A stretch of 64,000 bases of DNA from Massilia sp. PDC64 (GCF_900101265.1 NZ_FMZS01000001.1:62001-126000); one strand, 5' to 3'; numbered from the stretch's first letter, positions 7,578 through 17,998 are shown. The notes: a model not told the origin generated them from the sequence alone. Numbers and translations are program-made.

Positions 7578-8798
7578 TCACGCCGATGCGGTGGCCGCCG
7601 GCTGCACGGCGGTCTCCATGCAAGGCAGGATGAGGCTGAACGTCGCGCCCTGCCCCGGCGTGCTCTCGACCGTCAGCTGGCCGCCATGCGACACGGCCAG
7701 CTGGCGCGAGATGTACAGGCCCAGGCCCAGGCCCTTCGGCTCGCCGCTCTTCGCGCCCCGTTCGTACGGTTCGAAGATGCGGTCGATGAAGTCGGGGGCA
7801 ATCCCCTTGCCGTGGTCGCGCACGGCGATGCGCACGTTGGGGCCTTCGTCGTGCACGCTCACTTCGACCGCACCGCCGCCACCATAGCGCAGGGCATTGG
7901 TCAGCAGGTTGACGACGACCTGCTCGATGCGGAATTCGTCCCAGAACCCTTCGACCGGATGATGCGGCGCCAGCACGACGTTGGCGCCCGCCGCCGCGGC
8001 CTGCAGCGACAAATCGTTCACCACGCGCTCCAGCAAGGCCATCAGCTCGACCCTGGCGGGACGGATGGACAAGGTGCCGCTCTTCATGCGCGAGACGTCC
8101 AGCATGTCGTCGATCAGGCGGATCATCGCCTTGATCTGGCGCTCGTCGCGCTTGATCATGCTGTTCATCTGGTCCGGATTGAATGCCGGCAAGTTGCCCC
8201 GCTTCAGTTGCAGGCTGCGCATCTGGGTTTCCAGGAACAAGGTGTTGAGGGGCGTGCGCAGCTCGTGCGCGACGAGGGACATGAATTCGTCGCGCATGCG
8301 CAGCGAACGCTGCAGCTCGGCCTGCGTCTCGTTCAGTTCGCGCAGCAGCACTTCCTGCTCGCGCCGCGCCGCTTCCAGCGCTTCCATCTGGCGCTGCATC
8401 TCGCGCCGCTGCTGGTCCAGGGTGACGAACACCTGCACCTTGCTGCGCACGGCGTCCGGGTCCAGCGGTTTGTAGAGGAAGTCGACGGCCCCCGTCTCGT
8501 AGCCCTTGAACGCATAGTTCAGCTCGCGGCCGGCGGCGGACACGAACACGATCGGGATATTGCGGGTACGCGAGGTGGAGCGCATCAGCTCGGCCAGTTC
8601 GAAGCCGTCCATGCCGGGCATCTGCACGTCGAGGATGGCCAGCGCGAAATCGTGCTCGAGCATCAGCGACAGGGCTTCCTCGCCGGACTGGGCCTGGAAC
8701 ACGAGGCGCTGCTCGTCGCGGATCAGCGCGTCGAGGGCGCGCAGGTTTTCCGGCAGGTCGTCGACGATCAGCAATTTACTAGGGTCGTGTGCGCTCAT
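7578..8798 (-). CDS. response regulator/histidine kinase hybrid (REC-coiled coil-HisKA-HATPase)
   Basis: A 406-aa protein. An N-terminal receiver has acidic residues D13/D14, phospho-acceptor D57 (LAILDVQMPGMDG) and K110 (YKPLD). A coiled coil of about 45 residues (125-170) leads to the HisKA box with H178 (VAHELRTPLN), then a HATPase with VVNLLTNALRYGG and GLGLGLYISRQLA. There is no membrane segment. The order, receiver first and kinase second, suggests that phosphorylation of the receiver controls the kinase. It is the last gene of a four-gene operon, its start overlapping the CheB stop by 4 bp. Confidence 0.92.
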   Translation of the reverse strand: MSAHDPSKLLIVDDLPENLRALDALIRDEQRLVFQAQSGEEALSLMLEHDFALAILDVQMPGMDGFELAELMRSTSRTRNIPIVFVSAAGRELNYAFKGYETGAVDFLYKPLDPDAVRSKVQVFVTLDQQRREMQRQMEALEAARREQEVLLRELNETQAELQRSLRMRDEFMSLVAHELRTPLNTLFLETQMRSLQLKRGNLPAFNPDQMNSMIKRDERQIKAMIRLIDDMLDVSRMKSGTLSIRPARVELMALLERVVNDLSLQAAAAGANVVLAPHHPVEGFWDEFRIEQVVVNLLTNALRYGGGGAVEVSVHDEGPNVRIAVRDHGKGIAPDFIDRIFEPYERGAKSGEPKGLGLGLYISRQLAVSHGGQLTVESTPGQGATFSLILPCMETAVQPAATASA

Positions 8799-9427
8799 GG
8801 TTCATTCATCTCCAACATGGGCAACAAGGCGTGGATGCGCGCCAGAGGCAGTATCAGGTTCGGTTTGCAGCGGTTGATGGCGCTCACGGGCATCGTGGGC
8901 ACCTGGGCGTCGGCGGGATCCTGCACGACGGTGAAGCCGCCGCGGGCACGGATGCGCGCCATGCCGTCCGCGCCGTCGTGGTTCGCGCCCGTGAGCAGGA
9001 TGCCGGCCAGGCCGGGGCCGTAGGCATCCGCGCTGGATTCCATCAGCACGTCGATCGCGGGCCGCGCGAAGTGCACGGGCGGCTCGCAGCTGATCGAGAA
9101 CGTGCGGTCGCGCTCGACGGACAGGTGGTAGCCCGGCCCGGCGAAATACACGGTGCCGGGCGCGATCTCTTCCTTGTCCGCCGCTTCCTTCACGGGCACA
9201 GGCAGGCGCTCGTCGAACAGCTCGGCCAGGCGGCTTTCGCGGTCGCCCGGCATGTGCAGGATGCACAACACGGGCAAGGTGTAGCCGGCCGGAATCGCGG
9301 GCAACAGCGCGACGAGCGCATCCACACCGCCGGCCGAGCCACCGATCACGACGGCTTCGAAGCGCCGTCCGCGCAATGCGGCGCGCAACGCGCCCTCATG
9401 CGGACCGGGGTCGATGGCGGGACTCAT
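8795..9427 (-). CDS. CheB-type methylesterase, catalytic domain only
   Basis: A 210-aa protein with the CheB catalytic triad S31 (IGGSAGGVDA), H58 (LHMPG) and D151 (TGANHDGADG), but without the N-terminal receiver that regulates chemotaxis CheB. It would remove methyl esters or deamidate Gln on a receptor protein. The start at 9427 overlaps the CheR stop by 4 bp. In this operon there is no chemoreceptor, CheA or CheW, so the target is probably not a classical chemoreceptor; the large hybrid kinase upstream, with its long coiled coil, is a candidate substrate by context. Confidence 0.9.
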   Translation of the reverse strand: MSPAIDPGPHEGALRAALRGRRFEAVVIGGSAGGVDALVALLPAIPAGYTLPVLCILHMPGDRESRLAELFDERLPVPVKEAADKEEIAPGTVYFAGPGYHLSVERDRTFSISCEPPVHFARPAIDVLMESSADAYGPGLAGILLTGANHDGADGMARIRARGGFTVVQDPADAQVPTMPVSAINRCKPNLILPLARIHALLPMLEMNEP

Positions 9428-10251
9428 GACGCCACCTTGCGGAATACCCGCTCCCGCTTCGCGAGCGGCTCGAACTGCTGGGCATACGAGGAAAAGTCGA
9501 TGCTTTCCTTGCTGCCAAGGCCGAGGAAGCCGCGGTGGCACAGCGATTCGTGGAACAGGCCCAGCACCCGGTTCTGCAGGCGCCGGTTAAAGTAGATCAT
9601 CACGTTGCGGCAGCTGATGAAATGCGTCTCCGCGAACACGCTGTCCGTGGCCAGGCTGTGGTCCGCGAACGTGACGTTCTCGACGAGCGCGCGGTCGAAC
9701 AGCGCGCCGCCGTACGCGGCCGTGTAGTAATCGGAAAACGCGCGCGTGCCGCCCGCCTTCTGGTAATTCTCCGTGTACGCACGCATCTTATCCAGCGGCA
9801 TCACACCGCGCCGAGCCGCTTCCAGCGAGTCCGGATTGATGTCGGTCGCGTACATCTGCGTGCGCTCCAGCAGGCCCTCCTCGTGCAGCAGGATCGCGAG
9901 CGAATACACTTCCTCGCCCGTGCTGCAGCCGGCCACCCACACGTTCAGCGACGGGTACGTCTTCAGGAACGGCACGACGAGCCGGCGTACAGCCTGATAA
10001 TAATCCGGGTCGCGGAACATTTCCGTCACCGGGATGGTCAAAAACTGCAACAGCTGCGCGAACGCGGCGGGGTCGTGCATGACGCGCGCCTGCAAAGCCG
10101 AGATCGTTTCGCATTCCATCGCGCGCAGCGCGGCCAGCACGCGGCGCTTTTGCGAAGCGCCCGTGTAGTCGCGGAAATCGTAGTTGTACTTGAGGTAGAC
10201 AGCCTCGATCAGCATCCGCAACTCGATGTCGTCGCTCGGCAGGCTGTGCAT
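9424..10251 (-). CDS. CheR-type S-adenosylmethionine-dependent methyltransferase
   Basis: A 275-aa protein with an all-alpha CheR N-domain and a Rossmann methyltransferase domain showing VAGCSTGEEVYS, the acidic YATDIN and the ISCRNVMIYF motif of CheR. It would methylate Glu side chains. The start at 10251 follows the kinase stop by 8 bp; a longer in-frame start would reach into the kinase gene. Paired with a receiver-less CheB and two hybrid kinases, it belongs to a non-chemotaxis signalling operon. Confidence 0.92.
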   Translation of the reverse strand: MHSLPSDDIELRMLIEAVYLKYNYDFRDYTGASQKRRVLAALRAMECETISALQARVMHDPAAFAQLLQFLTIPVTEMFRDPDYYQAVRRLVVPFLKTYPSLNVWVAGCSTGEEVYSLAILLHEEGLLERTQMYATDINPDSLEAARRGVMPLDKMRAYTENYQKAGGTRAFSDYYTAAYGGALFDRALVENVTFADHSLATDSVFAETHFISCRNVMIYFNRRLQNRVLGLFHESLCHRGFLGLGSKESIDFSSYAQQFEPLAKRERVFRKVAS

Positions 10252-10259
10252 CGTCTTTT

Positions 10260-13200
10260 TCAAATGCGCTCCAACGTCGGCATCCACACGCGCAGCAGCG
10301 AGTACAGCCGGGTCAGGTCGATCGGCTTGGCGAGATAGTCGTTGGCGCCGGCGGCCAGGCATTGTTCCTGGTCGTCCTTCATCGCCTTCGCCGTGATGGC
10401 GATGATGGGCAGGCGCGCGAAGCGCTTGTCCTGGCGGATGCGGCGCGTCGCTTCCAGTCCGTCCATGCCCGGCATCATCACGTCCATCAGGACCAGGTCG
10501 ATCGCTTCGTTCTCATCGAGCTTGGCAATGGCTTCGTAACCATTGCGGCCCACCTCCACCTTCGCGCCGCGTTGCTCCAGGGCACTGGTCAGCGCGAACA
10601 CATTGCGCACGTCGTCGTCCACGAGCAGGATCGTGCGGCCTTCGAACACGCGGTCGCGTCCGCGCACCGTCTTGAGCATCGACTGGCGTTCCGACGACAG
10701 CTGCGACTCCACCTTGTGCAGGAACAGCGTCACCTCGTCCAGCAGGCGCTCCGGCGACCGCGCGCCCTTGATGATAATCGAGCGCGAGTATTTCAGCAGT
10801 TCCGCTTCCTCGTCGCGCGTCAGGTTGCGCCCCGTGTACACGATGACGGGCGGGAAGGAGCACAGTTCTTCCAGAGACATACGCTTGAGCAACTCGTTAC
10901 CCTGCATGTCGGGCAGCTTCAAGTCGATGATCATGCAATCGAACGTCTGCGTGCGCAACAGGTCCAGCGCTTCCGTGCCGGACCCGACGGCCGCGATCTC
11001 CACGTCGGCATCGGAAATCAGTTTCACGACGCTGTCGCGCTGGCGCTCGTCGTCTTCCACGAGCAGCACACGCTTGATCTGTTGCGACGACTTGTCCTTC
11101 AGCTTGCGGAACACCTCTTCCAACTGCTCGCGCGACGTCGGTTTCAATGCGTAGCCGATCGCGCCCAGGTGCAGCGCCTCGCCGCCGTTGTCCTGGCTGG
11201 ACACGACGTGGACGGGGATGTGGCGCGTGGCCGGATTGTCTTTCAGCTGTTGCAGCACGGACAGGCCCGAACGGTCCGGCAGGCGGATGTCGAGCAGGAT
11301 CGCGTCCGGGCTCTCGTTCATCGCCAGCTCCAGGCCTTCCTGCGCCGTCAGCGCGACGAGGCAGCGGAATTCCATGTCGTGCGCGAGGCCGTACAGGATG
11401 CGCGCGAATTCCGGCTCGTCCTCGATCACGAGCACCGTACGCACGCCCGTCGCGGGCTGGGCACGGTCGTCGGCGAATGCGGGCAAGGCCACGCCCTGCG
11501 CCGGGGCCACGGGTGCCGGCTCCGGTTCCGGCGCGCGCACGGGCGGCTGGGCCGGCGGCAGCACGGGCGGCGTCGCCGCGACGGTGCCGTTGCGCGGCAG
11601 GCTCAGGACGAACGTGCTGCCCTCGCCCGGCGCGCTCGTCAAGGTCAGGGTGCCGCCCAGCAAGGCGGTCAGGTCGCGCGAGATGGACAGGCCGAGGCCC
11701 GTGCCGCCGTACTTGCGCGCGGTGGAGCCGTCGGCCTGGTGGAACGCGTCGAAGATTTTTTCCTGCTGGTCGGGCGCGATGCCGATGCCGGAATCCTGCA
11801 CGGCGAACTGGATCCAGCCATCCGTGTTGGCGCTCACGGTCAGGCTCACTTTACCGTTGTCCGTGAATTTGACGGCATTCGACAACAGGTTCTTGAGGAT
11901 CTGTTCCAGGCGCTGGCGGTCCGTGTGGATGCTGGCGGGCACGTTCGGCTCGACCGTCAGGGTGAATTCGAGGTTCTTCTGGCGCGCCAGCGGTTCGAAC
12001 ACGCGGGCCAGGCCCTCGATGACGCGGCGCAGCGGCAAGTCTTCCGGCACGAGCTCCAGCTTGCCGGCCTCCACCTTGGAAATGTCGAGGATGTCGTTGA
12101 TCAGGTTGAGCAGGTCATTGCCCGCTGAATAAATCGTCTGGGCAAAACGCACCTGCTCCTCGTTCAGGTTGCCACCTGCATTGTCCGCCAGCAGCTTGGC
12201 GAGGATCAGCGACGAATTCAGCGGGGTGCGCAGTTCGTGCGACATGTTCGCAAGGAACTCGGACTTGTAGCGGCTCGCGCGCTCCAGTTCCAGCGCCCGC
12301 TCACGCAATTGCTCCTGGGCCTGGATCAACGCACTGTTCTTGTTGTCGAGGTGGGTCGCCTGCTCGGCCAGCTGTTCGTTCGTCTGCTCCAGCTCGGCCT
12401 GCTGGTTTTCGAGCGCCGACTGCGATTCTTCCAGCGCGCGCGACTGTTCTTCCAGTTCCTCGTTGGCCGTGCGCAGCTCTTCCTGCTGCACCTGCAATTC
12501 CTCGTTCAGGGCCTGCTGCTCTTCCAGCGCGGCCTGCAGGCGCTGGCGGTGCAGCACGTTGGCGACGGCGGCGCCGACCGACGCGGCAATGGTCTCCATG
12601 AACTGGACGTCACGCTCGCGCACGCCGTGTAGGAAGCCGATCTCGATGACGCCCTTGATCTTGCCGAAATTCGACACGGGCGCGATCAACAGTTCGCGCG
12701 GGGCCGCCTCGCCCAGGGCCGAGCCGACCTTGATGTAGTCCGGCGGCAGGTCGCGCAAGGTGACGATGCGGTTCTGGTTGGCGGCCTGCGCGGCCAGCGA
12801 TTCGTTCGGCTGCACGATGCGGGCCCGGTCCGTGTCCTCATGCGCGAACCCGTAGGCGCCGATGCGCGTGAGCGTACCATCCTCGGCGCGCACGTACATC
12901 GCGGCCACGACGCCGTTCAGGTAGTTCGCGACGTAGTTCAGCACGACATCGGCCAGCGGTTCCAGGCTGATGATGCCCGTTGTCTTCGCGACCAGTTCCG
13001 CCTGGCCCGTGCGCAGCCACGCCTGTTGCATCAACTGGGTATTGTGCTCTTCCTCGTGCTGCAGGATGTCGCCGTACGATTTCGACAGCGCCTTCAGGTC
13101 GCGCCGGCCGATCGCGGCCAGCAGGCCGGCGACGATCAGGCTGAACGCGAGGAAGGCGGCGACGGACCATGCGATCACGGAGCGCGACGTGGCGTTCCGT

Positions 13201-13730
13201 TCCTGCAGGATGCGCTGTTCCTCCAGGATGAAATCGAGGAACTCGCGCCGGACCTGGTCGGTCAGAACCTTGCCGCGCCCGGTCTTGATGGTCTGGATGA
13301 TCTCGACAAAGTCGGCGTTCTTGCCGCGGCGGGCGATCAACTCTTCGGCGAACGCCTGCCACTGGGCCTGCGCCGCTCGCACCCGTTCGATCCGGTCGAG
13401 CTGCGCCGTATTGTCCTCGACGAGCCGTGCCAGATTCTTCAACTCGGCATCCATGCGCGGCTTGGCCGCCAGGTAAGGTGCGAGGAAATCGTCGTCGCCG
13501 GACAACACGTAGCCGCGCATGCCGGCCTCCATGTCGGACGACAGGCGGCTGACCTCGTTGGCGCGGCCGATCACGTGCTCGGAATGCTCGACCCAGCTCA
13601 GGACATTGATGAGGTAGGCGATGATACCGACGAAGACGAGCGCGCTGAGCACGCCCATGCCCAGCGGCATCGCGACGTTGCGCGACAGGATACGGCGAAA
13701 TTGGTCACTATCGATACTCGAACCGGCCAT
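10260..13730 (-). CDS. large hybrid sensor kinase CHASE3-GAF-HisKA-HATPase with three receivers
   Basis: A 1156-aa membrane sensor. Two membrane helices (about 20-42 and 188-212) flank a periplasmic CHASE3-like region. A GAF domain follows (about 255-400), then a long Gln/Glu-rich coiled coil (about 400-490). HisKA has FLANMSHELRTPLN; the ATPase has NLLSNAVKFTDNG and GTGLGLSISRDL. Three receivers follow, with DAILLDIRLPD, DCMIIDLKLPD and DLVLMDVMMPGMDG as acceptor sites. It heads the CheR-CheB-kinase operon, so it probably feeds phosphate through internal receivers to an outside partner. The signal is unknown. No output regulator with a DNA-binding domain is encoded here. Confidence 0.93.
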   Translation of the reverse strand: MAGSSIDSDQFRRILSRNVAMPLGMGVLSALVFVGIIAYLINVLSWVEHSEHVIGRANEVSRLSSDMEAGMRGYVLSGDDDFLAPYLAAKPRMDAELKNLARLVEDNTAQLDRIERVRAAQAQWQAFAEELIARRGKNADFVEIIQTIKTGRGKVLTDQVRREFLDFILEEQRILQERNATSRSVIAWSVAAFLAFSLIVAGLLAAIGRRDLKALSKSYGDILQHEEEHNTQLMQQAWLRTGQAELVAKTTGIISLEPLADVVLNYVANYLNGVVAAMYVRAEDGTLTRIGAYGFAHEDTDRARIVQPNESLAAQAANQNRIVTLRDLPPDYIKVGSALGEAAPRELLIAPVSNFGKIKGVIEIGFLHGVRERDVQFMETIAASVGAAVANVLHRQRLQAALEEQQALNEELQVQQEELRTANEELEEQSRALEESQSALENQQAELEQTNEQLAEQATHLDNKNSALIQAQEQLRERALELERASRYKSEFLANMSHELRTPLNSSLILAKLLADNAGGNLNEEQVRFAQTIYSAGNDLLNLINDILDISKVEAGKLELVPEDLPLRRVIEGLARVFEPLARQKNLEFTLTVEPNVPASIHTDRQRLEQILKNLLSNAVKFTDNGKVSLTVSANTDGWIQFAVQDSGIGIAPDQQEKIFDAFHQADGSTARKYGGTGLGLSISRDLTALLGGTLTLTSAPGEGSTFVLSLPRNGTVAATPPVLPPAQPPVRAPEPEPAPVAPAQGVALPAFADDRAQPATGVRTVLVIEDEPEFARILYGLAHDMEFRCLVALTAQEGLELAMNESPDAILLDIRLPDRSGLSVLQQLKDNPATRHIPVHVVSSQDNGGEALHLGAIGYALKPTSREQLEEVFRKLKDKSSQQIKRVLLVEDDERQRDSVVKLISDADVEIAAVGSGTEALDLLRTQTFDCMIIDLKLPDMQGNELLKRMSLEELCSFPPVIVYTGRNLTRDEEAELLKYSRSIIIKGARSPERLLDEVTLFLHKVESQLSSERQSMLKTVRGRDRVFEGRTILLVDDDVRNVFALTSALEQRGAKVEVGRNGYEAIAKLDENEAIDLVLMDVMMPGMDGLEATRRIRQDKRFARLPIIAITAKAMKDDQEQCLAAGANDYLAKPIDLTRLYSLLRVWMPTLERI

Positions 13731-13840
13731 GCTGTGTGGTTACTCTTGTGAAAAAAATATCCCAAGTGTAACGCAAGCAAAGAAACGGAGGCGTTCGCTT
13801 GAATGTGTTTTTTTGTCAAGTCGGCGGCGTTGCGACGTAT

Positions 13841-16375
13841 TTACGGCAGAGATCGCCGAAGATACGGCGCCGTGCGGCTGCCCTTTTCCCTGGCGACCTG
13901 CGCCGGCGGTCCCTCCGCCACCACCTTGCCGCCGGCCTCGCCCGCGCCCGGGCCGATATCGATCACCCAGTCGCACGCGGCCACCACGCGCATCGTGTGT
14001 TCGACCATGATGACGGTGTTGCCCGCGTCGACGAGACGGTCGAGCTGGGCCAGCAGGCGGTCGGCGTCGAGCGGGTGCAGGCCCGTCGTCGGCTCGTCCA
14101 GGACGTACAGCGTCCCGCCGCGGCCCGCACGCTGCAGCTCCGTCGCCAGCTTGATGCGCTGGGCCTCGCCGCCGGACAGCTCCGTCGCGCTCTGGCCCAG
14201 GCGCAGGTAGCCGAGCCCCACCTCGCGCAGCACTGACAGCGGGCGCGCGACGGCTTCCTCGTCCGCGAAGAACGCGTGCGCCTCGTCGACCGTCATGCCC
14301 AGCACGTCCGCGATGTTGCGGTCGTTGTAGCGGATCGCCAGCGTATCGGCGTTGTAGCGCGCGCCGCCGCACGTCGGGCAAGGCGCATACACGCTCGGCA
14401 GGAACAGCAGCTCGACCATGACGAAACCCTCGCCCGCGCAATGCTCGCAGCGGCCCTTGGCCACGTTGAACGAGAACCGCCCCGCATCGTAGCGGCGCTT
14501 CTTCGCGGCCGCCGTCGCGGCGAACAGTTTGCGGACCTGGTCGAACAGGCCCGTGTACGTGGCGAGGTTCGAGCGGGGCGTGCGGCCGATCGGCTTCTGG
14601 TCCACGCGCACGAGGCGGCGGATGCCGTGCATGGGTCCCGCGATGTGGCCGACGGTCGGGATGTCGGCCTCGCGCTCGAGGTCCATGCCTTCCTCGGTCT
14701 CTTCCTCGGGCGTACCCTGCCCGAGCGCCGCGCCGACGAGGTCGACGAGCACCTGGCTCACGAGCGTCGACTTGCCGGAACCGGAGACGCCGGTCACGCC
14801 CGTCATGACGCCGAGCGGAAAGCAGACGGCCAGGTCGTGCAGGTTGTTGCGCGTGACGCCTTCCAGCCGCAGCCAGCCGGCCGGTTCGCGCGGGGTCCGT
14901 TGCGGCGGGCGCACGGCGTCCTGCGCGTCCGGGAACAGGTAGCGCCGCGTGTGCGAGCCCGCCACGTCGCGCAAGCCGTCGGGCGGGCCGCTGTATAAAA
15001 TCTGGCCGCCCTTCTCGCCCGCCTGCGGGCCGACGTCGACGATCCAGTCCGCGTGCCGGATCACGTCCAGCGCGTGCTCAACGACGAACAGCGAATTGCC
15101 CGCCGCCTTCAGGCGCGCGAGCGCGTCCAGCAGCGCTTCCGCGTCGGCCGGATGCAGGCCGGCCGACGGCTCGTCCAGCACGTACACGACGCCGAACAGG
15201 TTCGACCGCACCTGCGTGGCCAGGCGCAGGCGCTGCAGTTCTCCCGGCGACAGGGTCGGCGTGCTGCGTTCCAGCGCCAGGTAACCGAGGCCCAGCGCCA
15301 GCATCGTGTCGAGCCGGGCGCACAGGTCGGCCGCGATGCGCTGCGTGACGATCAGCTGCTCAGGATGTTTGTCGGCGCGCGCCTTGCCCTTCAGTGCCGT
15401 ACCGTCCGCGTAAGGACGCAGCATCTGCGCCAGTCGTTCCAGCGGGACGCGCGACAGGGTCATGATGTCCATGCCGGCAAACGTCACGGACAACGCTTCC
15501 TGACGCAGGCGACGCCCCTGGCACAGCGGGCATTCCGTACTGACCATGTAGCGCGCCACGCGCTTCTTCATCGACGCGCTTTCCGTGTTGGCGAACGTCT
15601 GCAGCACGTAGCGGCGCGCGCCCGTGAACGTGCCCTGGTAGCTGGGCGTCTCCTTGCGCTTCAGGGCTTTACGGGTTTCCGCGGGCGTGAGGCCCGCGTA
15701 CACGGGCACCGTGGGCGTCTCGTCCGTGAACAGGATCCAGTCGCGATCCTTCTTCGGCAAGTCCCTCCATGGGGTATCGACGTCGTAGCCCATCGTGACG
15801 AGGATGTCGCGCAGGTTCTGGCCGTGCCACGCGGGCGGCCACGCGGCGACGGCGCGCTCGCGGATCGTCAGGCTGTCGTCCGGCACCATCGACGCTTCCG
15901 TCGCGTCGTACACGCGACCCAGGCCCGAGCATTGCGGGCACGCGCCTTCCGCCGTGTTGGGCGAGAACGATTCGGCGTACAGCAGTTCCTGGCCGGGCGG
16001 GTAATCGCCGGCGCGCGAATACAGCATGCGCAGGGAGTTCGATAACGTGGAGACGCTGCCGACGGACGAACGCGTCGTCGGCGTGCCCCGCTGCTGCTGC
16101 AGGGCGACGGCGGGCGGCAGGCCGTCGATGTCGTCCACTTCCGGCACGGGCATCTGGTGGAACAGCCTGCGCGCGTACGGCGACACGGATTCCAGGTAGC
16201 GCCGCTGCGCTTCCGCATAGAGTGTCCCGAACGCGAGCGACGACTTGCCCGAGCCGGAGACGCCCGTGAACACGACGAGGGCGTCGCGCGGGATGTCGAG
16301 GTCGACGTTCTTCAGGTTGTGCTCGCGCGCGCCGCGGACGCGCACGTAGCCTGTCTTCGTTAATGGGTCGCGCAT
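13841..16375 (-). CDS. UvrA-like ABC ATPase lacking the UvrB-binding domain (UvrA2 type)
   Basis: An 844-aa UvrA homologue with two ABC modules: Walker A sites [13 protein letters not shown] and [12 protein letters not shown], signature motifs LSPGE and LSGGEAQR. Zinc-binding pairs CPQC, CPLC, CEHC and CPTC are present. Canonical UvrA is about 940 aa; here the chain jumps from [11 protein letters not shown] to [14 protein letters not shown], so the segment that binds UvrB is missing. Such UvrA2/DrrC-like proteins bind DNA and are linked to tolerance of DNA-intercalating compounds rather than to UvrBC repair. The start is uncertain: ATGs at 16375 and 16396 are both possible and neither has a clear Shine-Dalgarno. 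Confidence 0.88.
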   Translation of the reverse strand: MRDPLTKTGYVRVRGAREHNLKNVDLDIPRDALVVFTGVSGSGKSSLAFGTLYAEAQRRYLESVSPYARRLFHQMPVPEVDDIDGLPPAVALQQQRGTPTTRSSVGSVSTLSNSLRMLYSRAGDYPPGQELLYAESFSPNTAEGACPQCSGLGRVYDATEASMVPDDSLTIRERAVAAWPPAWHGQNLRDILVTMGYDVDTPWRDLPKKDRDWILFTDETPTVPVYAGLTPAETRKALKRKETPSYQGTFTGARRYVLQTFANTESASMKKRVARYMVSTECPLCQGRRLRQEALSVTFAGMDIMTLSRVPLERLAQMLRPYADGTALKGKARADKHPEQLIVTQRIAADLCARLDTMLALGLGYLALERSTPTLSPGELQRLRLATQVRSNLFGVVYVLDEPSAGLHPADAEALLDALARLKAAGNSLFVVEHALDVIRHADWIVDVGPQAGEKGGQILYSGPPDGLRDVAGSHTRRYLFPDAQDAVRPPQRTPREPAGWLRLEGVTRNNLHDLAVCFPLGVMTGVTGVSGSGKSTLVSQVLVDLVGAALGQGTPEEETEEGMDLEREADIPTVGHIAGPMHGIRRLVRVDQKPIGRTPRSNLATYTGLFDQVRKLFAATAAAKKRRYDAGRFSFNVAKGRCEHCAGEGFVMVELLFLPSVYAPCPTCGGARYNADTLAIRYNDRNIADVLGMTVDEAHAFFADEEAVARPLSVLREVGLGYLRLGQSATELSGGEAQRIKLATELQRAGRGGTLYVLDEPTTGLHPLDADRLLAQLDRLVDAGNTVIMVEHTMRVVAACDWVIDIGPGAGEAGGKVVAEGPPAQVAREKGSRTAPYLRRSLP

Positions 16376-16424
16376 GCCGCATTCAAGCACATGCAAACAC
16401 GACGGTCCGTACGCTGGCCCACCA

Positions 16425-17504
16425 TCACGGAATCAGCGACCGCGCCCGCAATTCCGAAAACAGGTCGTAGAACGAATCCTCGGTCGACTGCCACGCGGCA
16501 AAGCCGAGCCGGCGGCTGTTCGCCATGTCCGTCATCACTTCGATGGGCCGCCCGAGGTCGAGGTCAGTGTGCCACGGCGACACGAGCCGGTTCAGGTCCG
16601 CCTCGACGAGCTTGTGGCGCGTGGCGATCTCGCGCCAGACCGCGTGGTCGTTCGCCATCTCGGCCTCGAGCGGCCGCGTCTCTCCCTCGAAGCCGGCCGC
16701 CTGCACGCCGAACCACGCTGCCAGCCGGCGCCACAGCCAGCTCCAGCGGAAATAATCGCCGTTCGTGATGTTGAAGGCTTCGTTGCGCGCGGCGTCATGG
16801 TCGGCGGCCCAACGCAACTGTTTCGCGAGCATGCGCGCATCCGTCACGTCGGACAGGCCTTCCCACTGCGCCTTCGAGCCAGGGAAGCGGAACGGCCGGC
16901 CCGTTTCCCTGCAAATCGACGCGTACACGGCCAGGGTCGTGCCCAGGTTCATCGCATTGCCGACGGCCATGCCGATGACCGTGTGCGGGCGGTGCACGGT
17001 CCACGTGAAGCGGTCGCGGGCGGCTGCCGCATAGACCTCGTCTTCCTGCGCGTAATAAAAATTGTCGAGCGGCAGACGCGGCTGGGATTCGCGCAGCGGC
17101 GTGTCGGGCAAGGTGCCGGAACTGGCGTACGCCTCGAACGGGCCGAGGTAGTGCTTCAGGCCCGTCACGAGCGCCACGTGGCGCAGCGTCTTGCGGGTGC
17201 TCAGCGCGTCCAGCAGGTTGCGCACGAGGGCGGCGTTGACGCGGATGTTTTCCGCCTCGCTGTCCTGGCGCATCCACGTCGTGATGAAGACGTGGGTCGG
17301 GCCGCCGTCACCAAAGGCCGTCGCCAGCCCTTCCGCGAGCCGTTCCGGATCCATCAGGTCGGCCGGCACGGGGATCAGGCCCGGCAGGTCGGCCGGCGGA
17401 CGGCGCGCGAGGCCGTACACGGTCCAGCCGTGGGCCAGCAGTTCCCGTGCCGTGGCATGGCCGCCGATACCGCTGGCGCCCACGACGAGTGCGCTTCTTT
17501 GCAT
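16425..17504 (-). CDS. PRISE-type short-chain dehydrogenase/reductase
   Basis: A 359-aa NAD(P)-dependent reductase. The start at 17504 follows AAGGAGA. The N-terminal Rossmann motif is VVGASGIGGHATA. The TGLKHYLGPF segment contains the catalytic Lys of the progesterone 5-beta-reductase/iridoid synthase (PRISE) group, and NFYYAQED holds the active-site Tyr region; FNITNGDYFRWSWLW is a further family signature. Bacterial members probably reduce activated double bonds of enones; the substrate here is unknown. It lies 50 bp upstream of the UvrA-like gene on the same strand. Confidence 0.85.
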   Translation of the reverse strand: MQRSALVVGASGIGGHATARELLAHGWTVYGLARRPPADLPGLIPVPADLMDPERLAEGLATAFGDGGPTHVFITTWMRQDSEAENIRVNAALVRNLLDALSTRKTLRHVALVTGLKHYLGPFEAYASSGTLPDTPLRESQPRLPLDNFYYAQEDEVYAAAARDRFTWTVHRPHTVIGMAVGNAMNLGTTLAVYASICRETGRPFRFPGSKAQWEGLSDVTDARMLAKQLRWAADHDAARNEAFNITNGDYFRWSWLWRRLAAWFGVQAAGFEGETRPLEAEMANDHAVWREIATRHKLVEADLNRLVSPWHTDLDLGRPIEVMTDMANSRRLGFAAWQSTEDSFYDLFSELRARSLIP

Positions 17505-17680
17505 GCCGCTTCTCCTTGATGATGGCAACCGCCATTCTTGCCCGCTTCGGAAAAGGGCGTCGCGCCGTTGGCCACGGTCTCATTGACTGCACTCAATGAC
17601 TGAACTCAACCCGCGATATTTCCACGCGGAAATAATAGATGATAGAATGCTCAGGCGCCAAAGATTTCCTGGAAGTTCGT

Positions 17681-17998
17681 ATGTCGGTCAATAAAGTCGA
17701 TTCCGAAAACCCCCGTTTCAACTATCTTGTCTGTCTCGACATCGTCGTGCTCGCCTGTATCCTGGTCGTTGCCGGCCGTCCGGACGGCCTGGCGATCACG
17801 GTCAGCGCGATCATCATCGCGACGGGCGCGGTGGTCTATCGCTGTTCCGTCGGGGTGAAGTCGTATATGGCAGCCAAAGCGCAGACGGATGCGGGAGAGC
17901 TGGATCGCAGCTTCAGCCCTCCCCCGCCGCGCGCGCCGGCGGAACGTCCCACCGTTGCCCGCGGCAAGTCGACGTCGTGGCTGCGCGAAGACGACTAG
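17681..17998 (+). CDS. small membrane protein, unknown function
   Basis: A 105-aa protein starting MSVNKVDSENPRF after GGAAG. Two hydrophobic helices (about 12-32 and 37-55) are followed by a soluble tail with a Pro run (SPPPPRAPAER) ending in Trp-Leu-Arg-Glu-Asp-Asp. I do not recognise a family. It converges with the permease gene, the two stop codons overlapping. Confidence 0.6.
   Translation: MSVNKVDSENPRFNYLVCLDIVVLACILVVAGRPDGLAITVSAIIIATGAVVYRCSVGVKSYMAAKAQTDAGELDRSFSPPPPRAPAERPTVARGKSTSWLREDD

Noticed and set aside
10362..12128. 588-codon plus-strand frame opposite the large hybrid kinase
   Set aside because: No recognisable domain and biased composition; the minus-strand kinase has all its motifs in this interval.
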